A DNA stretch of 64,000 bases, from contig JAOVFP010000006.1 of the NCBI GenBank assembly GCA_025738555.1, positions 1,054,001 to 1,118,000 on the forward strand. The letters run 5' to 3'. This DNA comes from Cyathus striatus. Lineage: Eukaryota; Basidiomycota; Agaricomycetes; Agaricales; Nidulariaceae. The notes below the pieces were generated by a model that was not told the origin of the DNA, searched no databases, and saw nothing but the letters and a program-made list of their open reading frames with translations. Position 1 is the stretch's first letter. The number at the start of each line of letters is the position of its first letter. Positions 46,805-58,984 of this stretch are shown here, piece after piece. The position numbers and the translations under genes were made by a program.

Positions 46805-48739
46805 TCACTCCTCTTCTCGATTACAAGCCCGCTTGGCCATGCTGAAGATTCCGTGCGAATTGGGAGATTCCAACGACGGGTTGAAGAATCTCCAGCGACC
46901 GACGAAATTTTTCTCGAAATTCAGACGACCTTCGATAAACCAAGTTCCCAGATGTGTTTCATTTGCATTCTTCTACGAATGATGAGAATATTGAAATAAA
47001 ATTGGATACTAGGAAAATACCTACAGGTTCGCGCTTGAGAATAATGAGCCCGTCCCTGCGAACTCTCCCAGTGAATTTAAATCCGCCCCACGCTTGATCA
47101 TGATCATCCAGGGTCTAGTCATTGTAAGTCAAAGTTAAAATGGATAAATTCAACTAATCATCCCTCACCTCTCCAGCAATAATAACATCAAGTGCTTGGC
47201 TGGGATTTCTGCAAATTCTGCTGGAAACTTTGGATGCGGGAATGTATTTTTCATATCCGTATTTCCGAGAGCATATCTCTAATCCGTCCTGCTCGGAGTG
47301 TCAGTTATAAGTCTGAAATCCCGATCAAGAAACGAAATTTGCCTCCAGCTCCAATAGGCGGCCAGGACTGAGCTCCATAGTATCCCAACTTCCGTCAGTA
47401 GGTACAGGAAGATTTGGACTGAAGCAGAGGTATTCAGAGAGAGCGCATTGCATAGGCTGCCGGCACGCGAAATCTGGATTTTCGATTGGAGATACCTTCG
47501 AGTTTTCAGTTGAAGGCATTGGCGCAATCTAATAATACATCATTACATTGAGTGGCGCGTAAAGTGACTGAAGAAAGGAATCGAGACCGACCAAATACGT
47601 GCCTTGCCAGATACCAGTGAGACGGCCAGGAGTATAGAACGCGCCCGGAGTAAGATATGAGTCGCTCGAAAGCAGGGAGGAGAATTCGAAATCGTGTCGT
47701 AAGCTTCGTTTCGCATCCACGGGGGGAATTATAGAGTTGGAAGGAAAGGGAAGACATGAATTGGCAAATAATGATGTTTTGTAACTTTCCAGTATCTGAA
47801 AGTCCTCTAATGTTGGGCCAGTGCGTTGCGCAACTAGAGCAACAGCTCGAGTAGCGGGGAAATGGGAAGGAGCAACCATGGGATACAGTTCATTTAATGC
47901 GAAGGTAAGTGTGATAGCTGGAATTGTGGGATCCAGACAGGGTACCTCGGAATTTCGTTCATATCGGGAAACAGTAGATGCAGCAGTGTGCAAAGTAGTA
48001 CGAGGGTAATGATAGAGATTACTCTGCGCAAAAGGCGTGGTTGAATGATGATCAAGACAGCAGCCCCGAATATCATACCTTTGTTTTTGACAAGGCGAAT
48101 GGACGTAACACTTGCAAGATTTCTTGCCTCTCGTGCAACGGATGCCCTTCAATATCGCCTGCATGGTAATAAGATTTAATATCAGCCCCGAATCATCAAT
48201 CACTGGTAGATAAACGTACGGCGTGAATATGTGAGCCAGAGTAACCATATGGTCAGGGATAGCACCTCATAGTCTGGGTCGTCTTGTTCTAAGGATTTCT
48301 CTTGCACGGCGCGTGATCTGAGCAGAGTCAAGATAAAGGAAGGGAAATGAGCAGCAGTTAGTTGAGCTTCGTTGATCCCATCGCTCTCCAAGATCATCCA
48401 AAGGGCAGTCCAAAGATCCTGCTTTAACCCATCACTGGATGCATCACCACGACTTGCACGTCGCAAAACACGACATCTATGAATATATTCGGAAGCGAAA
48501 GCGGAGTCCGTTAATTGCCCAGCGTATCTTCGAGTGGGCGCTGCGAGGTCGAATTTAGCTTTGAATATGCTTGAATAAAGATGGGAGCAGGTTTTGTATG
48601 AAAGAGTATGATGAACATTTGTGTTAGTCTGTAAGAGGTTAAAGATGGCTGCGGGGGAGTCGAAGGGTGAAGAGGTTGTCGTCAAGAGTACAATATGATG
48701 GAGGATATCGCGGGGGACTTTCTCGAGACAGGAAGCCAT
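46805..48739 (-). CDS. F-box-like protein, paralog A
   Basis: The first exon (48739-48220) opens MASCLEKVPRDILHHIVLLT, an F-box-like helix pattern (LPxEILxxI), followed by NLLQTNTNVHHTLSYKTCSH LYSSIFKAKFD. Following exons give ERQEILQVLRPFALSKTK, SNLYHYPRTTLHTAASTVSR, LTGIWQGTYL and MPSTENSKVSPIENPDFACR, then NFDGLEICSREYGYEKYIPA, ALDVIIAGE, WGGFKFTGRVRRDGLIILKR and a C-terminal GTWFIEGRLNFEKNFVGRWR FFNP. F-box proteins usually tether targets to SCF ubiquitin ligases via Skp1. The family here has a second conserved half (GxWxGxYL ... GRW) that I take as a lineage-specific C-terminal domain. All junctions I checked keep phase, ending at a TGA at 46805. The two plus-strand paralogs at 54.3 and 56.6 kb share the same order of motifs. 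Confidence 0.72.
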
Positions 48740-49790
48740 GTTTGTGAGGTCAATGGTATTTCATCGACTGCCTTTAAACCCATCGAAGACGCCCGCGTTG
48801 AAGGCGGATTTGCTGCGTGTATGCCAATACCAAGTGACCACACATTCTCGATTTGTACCGCGTTGAGTTCCTATTCCAGCTTACCTTGATGGTACTGCAT
48901 CGCCGTATGCAAGGGAGGCTAAGAGCATTGGATCTAGATTAATCTCCCTGACGCGACATTGAAACTGTAAAATGTCTGTGACAAAGATGTAGTGAACCCC
49001 GCGTTTCTGCCAGTTCACTATGTTTTCCCATTTGTCGGCGCCACGGACCCCTGTGATAGCAATTTCGGCGAAAGCACCAACTACAGCACCATGCCATATG
49101 AGTTAAAGGGGAAAGATGGCAATTGCTGGCAAAAACAGGCCGAATAAACAAACTCAAAGGAGCGTGGCAGGAAGCTCTCGACGAACCTCACCGATTCGCG
49201 GGGATAGCACCAGCGTCCATCGGCACAGGTGTAGTAGAACCATAACAAGCACGAGTTCAGAGTTGACGTGTACACTGTAAATCGACAGTGCGGCATCCAG
49301 AAGGTAAAATGCGTTAGGCTGCAATTCGATCAACCGGTTACCCTAAGCTCAGGTGATGATAGATGATAGATGATAGATCGTTTGCATCCGACATACCAGG
49401 ACCTACCAGGACCACGGACACATTGTGCTCATGTCCTCGTAACGAATACCCGGAAATCTGTCGCAAAATATGACCTCTAAGTTACTTGATTTCTTACTTA
49501 GATGACTTGATGCTTCATTACCGAACGCTCGGGGCATGTTTCCGGTATCTGAGGACATCCGAATCCAAACCGCCAACACCTGGCGTCCGACATGAAATTC
49601 ACGAGTAAATGAAACGTGCAATCGCGTGCATTCGTTCCTGATCGCCGTTTTTATACCCTGATAGTTTTTATGATTTATCTCCAAAATTTAAACATGGCAT
49701 TGATCTATCCATACATCTTCTCTAGGTAGCACAACACCAAGCGAATATCCGTACAGAATTCCTACACTTCAATATCCGACATGCAGCACT
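48740..49790. other. intergenic with a possible unannotated exon
   Basis: On the minus strand, between about 49075 and 48886, one frame preceded by a GCTGTAG acceptor reads GAFAEIAITGVRGADKWENI VNWQKRGVHYIFVTDIL and runs to a stop after AYGDAVPSR. This reads like real protein, but I know no family and found no start. A TGATAGA microsatellite lies at about 49354-49377. The rest is 3' and 5' flank of its neighbours. Confidence 0.35.
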
Positions 49791-50696
49791 TCAGAGTTCT
49801 ATGAAAAGACAATGAACAATAGCGCTTAAATACCAATGTAATAACTTACTTTGCATAGCAGCGATATCTGTACTTTGAACCCAATCATCAAATTCAGCGA
49901 TCTTCTCCTGGAGCTCATCAGTAGAAACCTTCTCGTCCTCTATTAAACGAAATTTATTCATTGTTAGTCATTGAAACTCTTTTCAGATCAAGCAAGTACA
50001 TACCGACGACGATAGTAATCTGGAGCTTCTTGATACCGTAACCGATGGGGACAAGCTTACTACCACCCCAGACAAGACCGTCCTGTTCAATAGACCTGAC
50101 AGCCTTTTCGAGAGCCTCCATATCGGTCTCGTCGTCCCAAGGCTTCACATCCATTGTGACAATAGACTAAAGAATTCCTGTGATTAGTGCAAACGACACG
50201 AAGCAACATATGGCGGTACATACCTTTGCAACAGTCTTTGGCTTACCGGCCTTCTTTGCGTTATAGGCAGCAACACGCTCAGCCTTGACCCTCTCTGCCT
50301 CAGCATCTTCTTCCTCATCGTCGGATCCAAAGAGGTCGACTTCATCACCTTCAGCTTCAGTAGCACCGCCGATAAAAGCCTCTCCAGCAGTGCTGGACCC
50401 AGGAAGGGAGTCATGCTCAGCAGTGTAAGACTTGATGTGGGTATACCACCTAGCGACGGCGGGGTTCGAGGAGGCACTAGGCTCCGAGGTGATGGCCTTG
50501 AAGACATGGACATCGGCCTGCGATGGGGTATGTCTGTAATAAAGATAGAAATCTGTTTCAGAATGACTTAACTAAAGCAAAACTCGAGAAATGACAGAAC
50601 AACAAGTTCGTCGCTCAAACTGAAGTGGCTTACTTACCCCTCAATGTAAGTCCTGGTGGCAAGGTGTTGCTCAAGTTTGGAGAGATCTGCAGGCAT
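49791..50696 (-). CDS. EFB1: translation elongation factor 1-beta
   Basis: Five exons (50696-50638, 50533-50224, 50166-50004, 49939-49850, 49798-49791) give 209 aa. The N-terminal GST-like half is short ([48 protein letters not shown]). An acidic linker [20 protein letters not shown] follows. The C-terminal guanine-exchange domain reads [50 protein letters not shown] and ends [15 protein letters not shown]1-beta reloads eEF1A with GTP in the cytosol, so this is a housekeeping gene. The last exon codes only the final Lys (partly), Leu and the stop: 8 nt. Introns are standard GT-AG. The gene is intact, so this section of the genome is functional although flanked by F-box duplicates. Confidence 0.92.
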
Positions 50697-53271
50697 TGTT
50701 GAGATGGTAGAGATATCGATTAGATGGAAGAGGATGGAAGTGGGAAGAAAGAAAAAAAATTGAAGAGTACTACTGACTTGAGTGCTCTGATTATCGCCGA
50801 CTTCAGGGCCGAACAAGTGATCATCGATTGATGCTGCCTCGCGCGTCACCGAAATTCAAGTTAAATTCAACTGTCATCTTGACCTTCAGGTTGCCTCGTT
50901 TCTTAGGCTTTTAGATGCTCATTTCATCATCATCTCGTGCATGTACTACTGCATGTTGTCGCGAAATTTATCTAAATTAGCCCCAGGGCTATCACAAGAC
51001 GCTTATTCTTCTTTTTCAGGATGGTAAATTGCTTGATATACGCTGCTCGTGTCCTCCTACGACACTCATTTCATTACAGTTCAACTTGGCTTCCTTCTAC
51101 CGCATACGTTATTGTAACCCAGAGTTATCGCTTTCTTGGCACAGGATCGGTAACTTGCTTCCATGCTACGTACAATTTCGCATGTATTCTGCATGGGTTG
51201 TCTTGCACTCCACACTTCCATGGAAATCGCTTCAAGTGGTATTTACTCTTTATTTAACTACTGCGCTCGATGGGCTGCACTGATAGTGAAGACGGTAAGC
51301 CGTAAAGCTTGCAAGCGATTAGAACCATCTGGCCTCCAATGACTGTCGTTAACTGACTTAACTTACTTCCAGACAATTTTGCATGGGGAGAAGACCGATA
51401 TTCATCTCCGACTTGTTCGTGAATCTGCGTCGTCGAGCCCCATTAGATTAGACCCTTCATCAGCGCTGTCGACCTACATAAGCAGAATATAAGTACATAT
51501 GTATTGTTACAATCTCCGTCTTCAGTGATGTCGGTTCGTGTGGCTGTTCAGTCTTTTTTTACTTTGAAGCAAATCTTGCACACCTATCAGGTAAGTTGGC
51601 CTTCGTAGATGCTTCTCAACTGCATTATTCGCTTAGATAATGATTCTGATGTTTCAGACTTTACTTTTTAGGCGTTGTCTCCAGGCTATCCAAGTTCGCC
51701 TTCTCTGTACTTTAGGTAATAGAAGAAATCTGAATGCGATTGAAGGTGTAGGAACTACGATTCAAGAAATGCATTACAAAATGATGTAGCCATTAAGTAG
51801 AGTCATATTTAACTGTGTGTATGCAGTACTTGCTCAACTTTTCAACAAACGCACAATAACAGTAATAATACCATAAAAGTGACTTCGCGTCCATGCCCAT
51901 AAATACTACTGCTAATAGTACATCATCATACACGCGACAGTCATTATGAAATGCAAAAGCCTCCGAGGCCTGTTGTGATGCATATTACTTTGACTGTGCT
52001 TGCACTTAGCATCCGAATTTCAATCCCGCGACGTATGGATTTATTTATTTGTTGCTCGGTTGATTGCGGTACATATTTCAATCACATCTGAATTATTATT
52101 ACAGCATGCCGGTGGTCGCTCTACCATTTATCAGCAACGAGAGTCAAAGCCTACGCAGCTACGTACTTAATGAAGGAAGTTTCTCTAAGTTACAATGGGT
52201 TTTTCATACGGTAACAAACTTATTATGCTTAGATCACTTTCGGAGTTCGCGGACGGCTAGTTGAACCAGATGAGATTTTCGGAAGCCTGATCTCGCTACC
52301 GGACCCGGCGGCGAATGCAGGGTTGGAAACTTGGCGCTTCGCCGAGTGATGACAGATCCTGGCCCAAACTTTAGGGCCGAATTTCGTTGCGATATACTTA
52401 CCTATACCTACTTACGACCTTATGGAAATTAGTATAAAATATTTAATGATATGTTCGGTGTTGTTTTACTGCTAACCGATAATTCCAAATATATGAGATG
52501 ACACACGGGGTGCCCAAATCCTATCAAACAGCAAATGTCAACCTTTCAAGTCTCTTTAAAAAGAACACGTTAGTGTTTGTGACAAGTTTGTGGTAGTACT
52601 CTAACTATGTATCAGTCGTTATCTAGTTAATTAGCAGCTTTATTTCGTTTCGTTCTATAGTCCAACGCTCACTCTTGTGGCATGTTTTATCGGGATCTTT
52701 GCAACTTACAACATCAATGGAAACAGGGGTTCGATTAGGTCATCGTGCGGAGCGAACCCCTGGCTGGCCAGTGGCGGGTACCTTTGCAAGTTGGTTTCGG
52801 ACGCCGCTATGCACTGGATTACAGAGCAGGCAGTTGCCGAGCACCTTCATTTATGGCGCCAGTTCGCCGCTGATATAATATGATGCTCTACCTCGAAATC
52901 TCTGTCATTCGACCTTCACCAGACCACCGTTCGCGTAGTCTTTTCAAGGCTGTGTCTTCGACGAGCAGGAAAAACTGGTTAAGCGGACACTGTTAAGGGC
53001 GACCACTCATAGCCACTCATACGTTGGGAAAAGCCATATTTCAAGTTCTCATTTGCGTTTACCCAACTTCAGCGATACGTTACACCTTATAGGACTGGAG
53101 TCTGGACAAATTAACGCTCAAGGTTTGCTCAAGGTGGTTGAACGGACTTCTAAGTATGTGGCTGATCATCGCGGGCTTTTGCTACCAATGCAGCTTTATA
53201 CTACCATTACACGGCACTTTCAAGCTTGCGCATTTATTCCTGAAGGACGCGAACAAATTTGAATAGTAGTC
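50697..53271. other. intergenic, no confident gene
   Basis: About 2.6 kb. A plus-strand frame at 52677-52883 reads NINGNRGSIRSSCGANPWLA and looks weakly coding, but no family or neighbouring exon supports it. EF1-beta promoter elements are presumably at the left edge. Confidence 0.4.
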
Positions 53272-53985
53272 TTAAAACTTATTAGCCATTGGATGGTCAA
53301 AGATGGCATCTGTTACATCCCGGATACGACGTTCAAGACAGCCTGTGGTCGTAGAGGCTGAAGGACTATGTACGTCTTTGGAACTCAGCGGCAAAATGAG
53401 TTGATTGATGATGGTAAGCTCAGCTGGATTACGGCGAGGATAACTATTATTGGAATGCCGCTTCGTAGCTACTTTCATAAAGTATGTAACAATTCCGCTT
53501 CATAAGAGTCTTTCTGTTCGCGCGCTAGTGACTGATATCCTTTCAATAGATGCGCCATCCTCGCATTCTCGTCATGGCTTTGCGCCAGTTTGTGCCGTAC
53601 ATCTCCCGGCAAATTTCTGATTACAAAGTTCTCCATACGGGAAAGAGCACAATCCTTGTAAGATAATACTAACAACGAACACTACCATAATTCTCGCGAT
53701 GTAGTTTCCCGCTTTCTTTCTTCCTCAGGCAGTTCGCCTCTGTAAGGGCGGACTCTGTCACAGCAAGCCAGTGACATTCCGACGGCCATTAATCCTTCCG
53801 GGCCGTACAAGGAGCAACATTTATTTTGAGCATCGAACAACTTCGAGGCGCGACAAACTCGAAAAGGACGTGTCGAGTTCTGGTGAAATTCTGAAGCAAA
53901 TTTGAACCGTATCGAGATCTTGATTTGAGTGCAAAATAGTCCCCCCGAGAGATTGGCTCATATCATATTTTTACATTATCTCCGG
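53272..53985 (-). CDS. possible uncharacterised gene, partial
   Basis: An open minus-strand frame from about 53985 to 53687 reads KLFDAQNKCCSLYGPEGLMA VGMSLACCDRVRPYRGELPE. Two further frames follow downstream: SRMENFVIRNLPGDVRHKLA QSHDEN (53675-53475) and SNNSYPRRNPAELTIINQLI LP with TGCLERRIRDVTDAIFDHPM A (53478-53272). They read like one protein in three pieces, but the junction phases do not fit by eye. The start is also unclear. It may be a real gene with unresolved introns, or a gene broken by indels. I recognise no family. Confidence 0.35.
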
Positions 53986-54274
53986 TTTAAGCCGCAATCC
54001 ACGGTGAGAAACCTTCACGAGCTCGGATAAGTTGATGTCGGTTTGTAATTTCTTCTTCAGACTGCCAGTCACCGCTTGGACAACGGAGACTTCATTTCCC
54101 TGTTTCGCAATCTCCTGACTCCCCATTCAAGAACACTCCGTATGTCCACGTGGGAAGCATCTCGAATGAAGGGCCCTGTCTCAATTCTGAGTTCGCCGTT
54201 CGAACTCAATCTCGACTTACTATAATACCTGTAGCAATGACACTAGCCATGTCGACCTATAGTGTTGGAACGCA

Positions 54275-56323
54275 ATGCTTTCCTTTCTACTCGACCACAC
54301 ACCTCCCGAAATATTGCAGAAGATAGTTCTCTATGCCATCTCTGACTCCACTGTTGGTCCTCCAAAAGAATTACACGCTATGTTACTTACCTGCCGCGCT
54401 GCGTCTCAACTTCTGTCTCGAAATTCAGGCGACTTCTACATGAAAATATTCTCCCAAAAATTTGACGTTCTGGCCTCTATCTACAGACTTGGAAAGTCTG
54501 ACCTGCGTGATCACGCGAAGCTCGAACTGTGTCGTCGGTTTAAAGCTCTGAAGCTCTTTCGATCGCGGGAGAACCTTAACAGTCCTCACCTCATTGGGGC
54601 CTTCTGGATAGCGTACTTAATGCTAGAAGACTCCGATACTAGTCAAAAGAACGTGAAGCAATTGCTTTATGTACGTTTGCCGACCTTTCTCGACGCATTC
54701 CTGCGAACACGTCTTTACGATGGTGCCGCGGCCAATAATGGGTGGCCTGTACCAAACGAGCTTAACTCATTGGCTATCTCATTGGCATGGCTTTTGTCTT
54801 CTCAGTGTGAGCTAATTTTTACAATTCACTTACTCTCTGAGATGTTACTTACGATCGAGTAGTTTCTGTCAATAGGGAGCCTGATGAAGATCGCAACCAG
54901 TTGCTTCGCCTTTTAAAACCATTCGTGCTTGCTGCCTTTCGTGTAAGTGAGCGTATACTTCAGTCGTACTGTTATTCCTTGAACACCCTGGACAAGCGTA
55001 GTACCCGATTTCTACAAGCCATGAAGCTGTATTCGACCTTTCCGGTACCCTGACAGCAAATAAAACAACAAGTAAAACTATACATGGTCCATACCCTCCG
55101 CAGTTGCCGCCGGTACGCGAAGTGCCATACTTCGGTACAGTGATGCATAAAGCCCGTGTTCCTTCCGCTGCAGTTTTCGCGTCTCTTCTATACTTTACTC
55201 GGTTAGAGGTTGCTCCTATCTCGATCCCTCACCATATCTCAGAGTCAAAATGGAAGACACGGCGTGAAGCAGACCTAGCAGGTCACCGCGGCCCTACATT
55301 TGAGGACATGGTGCATTTTATCAATCACTGTCGGACACGATTCTCGGATTTCCCTGCCGTAGATGTGGGCATTCAGTCACAATCGTTGGATATGGTGTTA
55401 GGACAGCCGACCCCGTATAAACTAGGGAGTCTTTCTGGAGCTTGGCAAGGCTCTTACATTGTTTGTATTGATTATAGTTCCGACGTTCATTGTTTGTTGA
55501 CGATGTTAGCAGGTGCCCGACCAGAAAGCCTATATGCAGTGGATGACGGTGCTGACGGCTCCAACGGAGTTCGCAACGTTTACTGCTAGAAATCCCCTGT
55601 ATCTGACGTTCCAGGAGCATTACACTTGCGATATCCGGTCGATGGTCCCATTGGACGACGGTAAAAACGGCAACATGAACGCGTGGCTTCCCCTTGGGTG
55701 TCAGTGGCACGAAACTCTTGTATGTGCGGGTTCGTAGCTAGTATAGTTAGTTTTAATTTGCTGAAGAACACGTTCAGAATGGCGTAGAGTTTACAGATGA
55801 AAATGGTAGCTTCAAGGTTTCGTACAACACATTCCGGTTTGGCGAGAGCTCGGGTTTAGAACGGAAAGATATAGTGGATGTGATCATCACGGGAAAGGTT
55901 AGTTTGACGCCTATAGTCTACATTGTCTGCACTCGAAGGGTAATATTTTCGTTGCAGACGGATGATCGATATGCGGCTGCATGGGGGGGCGCCAAAGTCC
56001 TCGGACGTATACGACTTGCTGATGGTTTGTTGGTCCTTCTGAAGGAATCAGTAAGTCTACGTTTCGTTTTACACTTGTTGCACGTCTCAGCAATTGTCAT
56101 AGCTAAATGGGGGGGACTCGTATTTGATGAGGGGCTATGGTGCGTTAGTGAAACCTATAACACACAAGCATTGCTCATATCTTTACATTCAGTCACTTCC
56201 TCACAGAACCTGATAGGGAGATTCAAAGGCACGTTGTCCGCTGGTAATGAGCCCGCGGACAGTGAAGCAGTGTTTAGTTTATGCAAGGATAACGCGACAA
56301 TGCACTCACCTATGATGCTGTAA
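54275..56323 (+). CDS. F-box-like protein, paralog B
   Basis: The first exon from 54275 opens MLSFLLDHTPPEILQKIVLY, an F-box-like helix, and continues KIFSQKFDVLASIYRLGKSD. Later exons give EPDEDRNQLLRLLKPFVLAA FR, VPYFGTVMHKARVPSAAVFA SLLYFTRLE, LGSLSGAWQGSYI, ARNPLYLTFQEHY, NGVEFTDENGSFKVSYNTFR, DVIITGK and AAWGGAKVLGRIRLADGLLV LLKES. The motif order matches paralogs A and C. The last exon (NLIGRFKGTLSAGNEPAD) is out of phase with the preceding one for every splice pair I tried, so the C-terminus is uncertain and the gene may carry a small indel. Function as for paralog A is inferred. Confidence 0.6.
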
Positions 56324-56644
56324 TTAACCACTAAGCTACCTAGATCGCACTCGGCGGGTGTACGAACGCCCGTATCCGTCGTGTGTCTAATTGTAATTGT
56401 ACATCAACGCTTTACATTACTTACTTCCAGTAATATATTTGTGAATATCAATATCAGATTGTCCTGTTTGACTAAGTTACAATGAAGCTCGTTGGACTTC
56501 TTCGAGGAAGTTCCAATCGGGGCTTCGGTGAGGAAGGTGACCGGGTGTCCGGCTATGAAAATGAACACCGTGCACTTTCCCCACTCCTCTATCTTGACCT
56601 CAAACCACTCTGTAGGCCCACTCGTTTCCCTATTCTTCCTCTAA

Positions 56645-58580
56645 ATGACTCTTTCGTTGTCACTGGACACAGTGCCCACGGAAGTATTGGAGCATATTGC
56701 ATTTTTCGTTGCAACAGACGGGTTCCTAGGCCCTCCCATATCACTTCCTCCGCTTCTCGCGACAAACCATCGCATTCACGACCGTCTATCAATCGTATCG
56801 AACCACCATCTATATGCTCGAATTTTCGCAGAGAAATTTGATACGGAGACCGCACTGGCTCGCTTTGGCGAGGAGCGATTGTCTTCTACAGTATTGGCAC
56901 ATGAGCTACAGCGGCGGTGTTTATTTCTGAAGCGGATTCAGCAGCGAATCGACTCTACGCTGCAGACACCTGCTATGGTAGCGGAGATCTTGGGTACTTC
57001 CCCAGAGGAGTTGTTATTTCAAGCGTACTTGATGGTGACTGAAAACGTATGGAAGAACGAACGCCAGCTCCGTGAATATGCAAGATTAGATATATGGCTT
57101 CGCCGATACTGGTTTGATGAGCTCGGCGCATCACGCGCCATCCCTTCAATGCGCCATGATGCATGGCCTCCTAATGATAGAAGAACATCACTGGCTATGT
57201 GGTTATTCTGGTTTATGTTACGTTCTGGTGTGTATCTCCGCATTCATTGCATTCTTATTTTTACCCATGTAATACAGTTGACTATCCTAGCAACAATGAA
57301 CAATCATGGACAGCCCTAAATACATTGCGAGTATTTGCATTGGCAGCCCACAAGGTGTGTCAAGGAACGCATGTACTTTTGGAGTGTCGACTCAATCCTA
57401 AGGTGCACAGTATAATCTTACGGAGCCTAATTGGAATAACTTCCTCCCGAATTCGTATTCATCCAATCCTACTCGAATGGAGTACTACGGGAAAATGTGT
57501 GACTTTACTCCTCCACCTCTGGCAACCCCTGCTATTCTGTCCTTCTTGACACTAGTGAACAAGCTAACACAGAGTGTAACCACTGCAGTTCCTCTTCCTC
57601 CTTCTGATGGCCCTGTTCTTAGCGACCCGACGAGTGAATGGTCCTGTGAAATGTACAGGTGTTTAAGCTTAGGATCAGGAAAGTTTAGCAAGTTTCTGAC
57701 CAAATCGTTTAAACCTGGGAGGTAAGTTCCTCATGTGTGATGGATTTACCCTACACTCACGGCTTTTTCGTGCGAATAGTTTGGAAGGGGTTTGGGAAGG
57801 CTTATTTACCGTGAGTCTCCTCTTTTGTCCCACAAGCCTCATTACTTAAACGGGCTGTCGCGATTGAAGTACACTGAGTTTACTGCATACGCAGCACTTC
57901 TAGCTGGCGCTCCGCCGCCAGTTTTGCAGAAGAGCATGGTAGTACGGCATCAACAGACATGGAAGCTTAGGGAACACCATCTTCTAGCGTCAAGCGCCTC
58001 TCTTTCTGATCCCGGCATTGAAATGGATATGGATAGTGTAGAGCTACTTGGGGCAGGCGATCCTCTCCGATCATACTTCCCGACAGGCACTCAAGTAACT
58101 GAACACCGTGATGGCATCGAAGTGCGCGAGCCAGGAAGCTGTGAACCCATACGTTACCGGAGACCGCCCGCTTCCAGCTTGCCGCTCTGCGAAGCGGACA
58201 AAGGGCAGGCCGCTGTCTTGGACGTTATCGTTACTGGAGAGGTAAGCGATGAGAATGCCGTTGTCATCCGCGTACATAGGCTAAATGTTCTGTTAGGGTC
58301 ATTCAGCATGGGGCCAGTTCAACCTGGTCGGTCGAGTAAGGCCTTGTGATGGATTTATCAGCCTATCTAAGGAATATGTATGTTGAGACTTTGGCTAGAC
58401 TGTCTGTAGCCTACTAATTGCGATGGGGTAAAGGTTGACGGCGACAGGGGGAAATGGTTGTACCGAGGGTATCTGGTTGGAAACTGTAATGGGAATTTTG
58501 CCGGGCGGTGGAGAGACACTCTAAGTCCAGCTGATGTCCCAGGGTACGAAGGATGTTTTGCGATGAGCAGGAGGCGTTAA
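56645..58580 (+). CDS. F-box-like protein, paralog C
   Basis: The gene opens at 56645 with MTLSLSLDTVPTEVLEHIAF, an F-box-like start, then HHLYARIFAEKFDTETALAR FGEE. Exons chain in phase through TALNTLRVFALAAHK, YNLTEPNWNNFLPNSYSS, DFTPPPLATPAILSFLTLVN KLTQ, SLEGVWEGLFT, YTEFTAYAALLAGAPPPVLQ, AVLDVIVTGE, GHSAWGQFNLVGRVRPCDGF ISLSKEY and VDGDRGKWLYRGYLVGNCNG NFAGRWRD, ending CFAMSRRR at a TAA at 58580. It keeps the same modules as paralogs A and B and appears intact, with at least seven introns of the usual GT-AG kind. Products are expected to be SCF-type adaptors; targets are unknown. Tandem with paralog B, about 320 bp apart. Confidence 0.72.
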
Positions 58581-58984
58581 CGTGAGCATCAGGCTATGGA
58601 GTGCAAATGGAATGATCTTTTTTCTGGAGACATTAGTTTAGCATGTATATAGATACCTAATAAATAGACACACTTACATAAGAGGTTGATAGGAGGGTCC
58701 CCGCCTCCCGCGGCAGCATGTGGCTGTTCAGAAGTGACATCAGGGCAGTGATCACTCGAGTATCCATACACTATTGTCGCCATCGACGCGCGCGGTCTGA
58801 ATTCCAAATTCTACACCACTTTACTCACATCTGGCAGTGTACGTCGTTCTGGCACTCAAGATGCTGTTTTCAGCCAAATGATATCACAGCTTTCGCTACA
58901 CCATCACCAAAGTTTGTTCCCATTTTAAGGCTACCGTTCCTGCACAAGTTTATTGTTCGTCTGTCACTCATATCAAGACATATA
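58581..58984. other. intergenic, promoter of coiled-coil gene
   Basis: About 400 bp between paralog C and the coiled-coil gene. No further feature is supported. Confidence 0.45.

Noticed and set aside
49354..49378. Short TGATAGA tandem repeats considered as a CRISPR-like array
   Set aside because: Units are 7-8 nt without spacers. This is a simple microsatellite.
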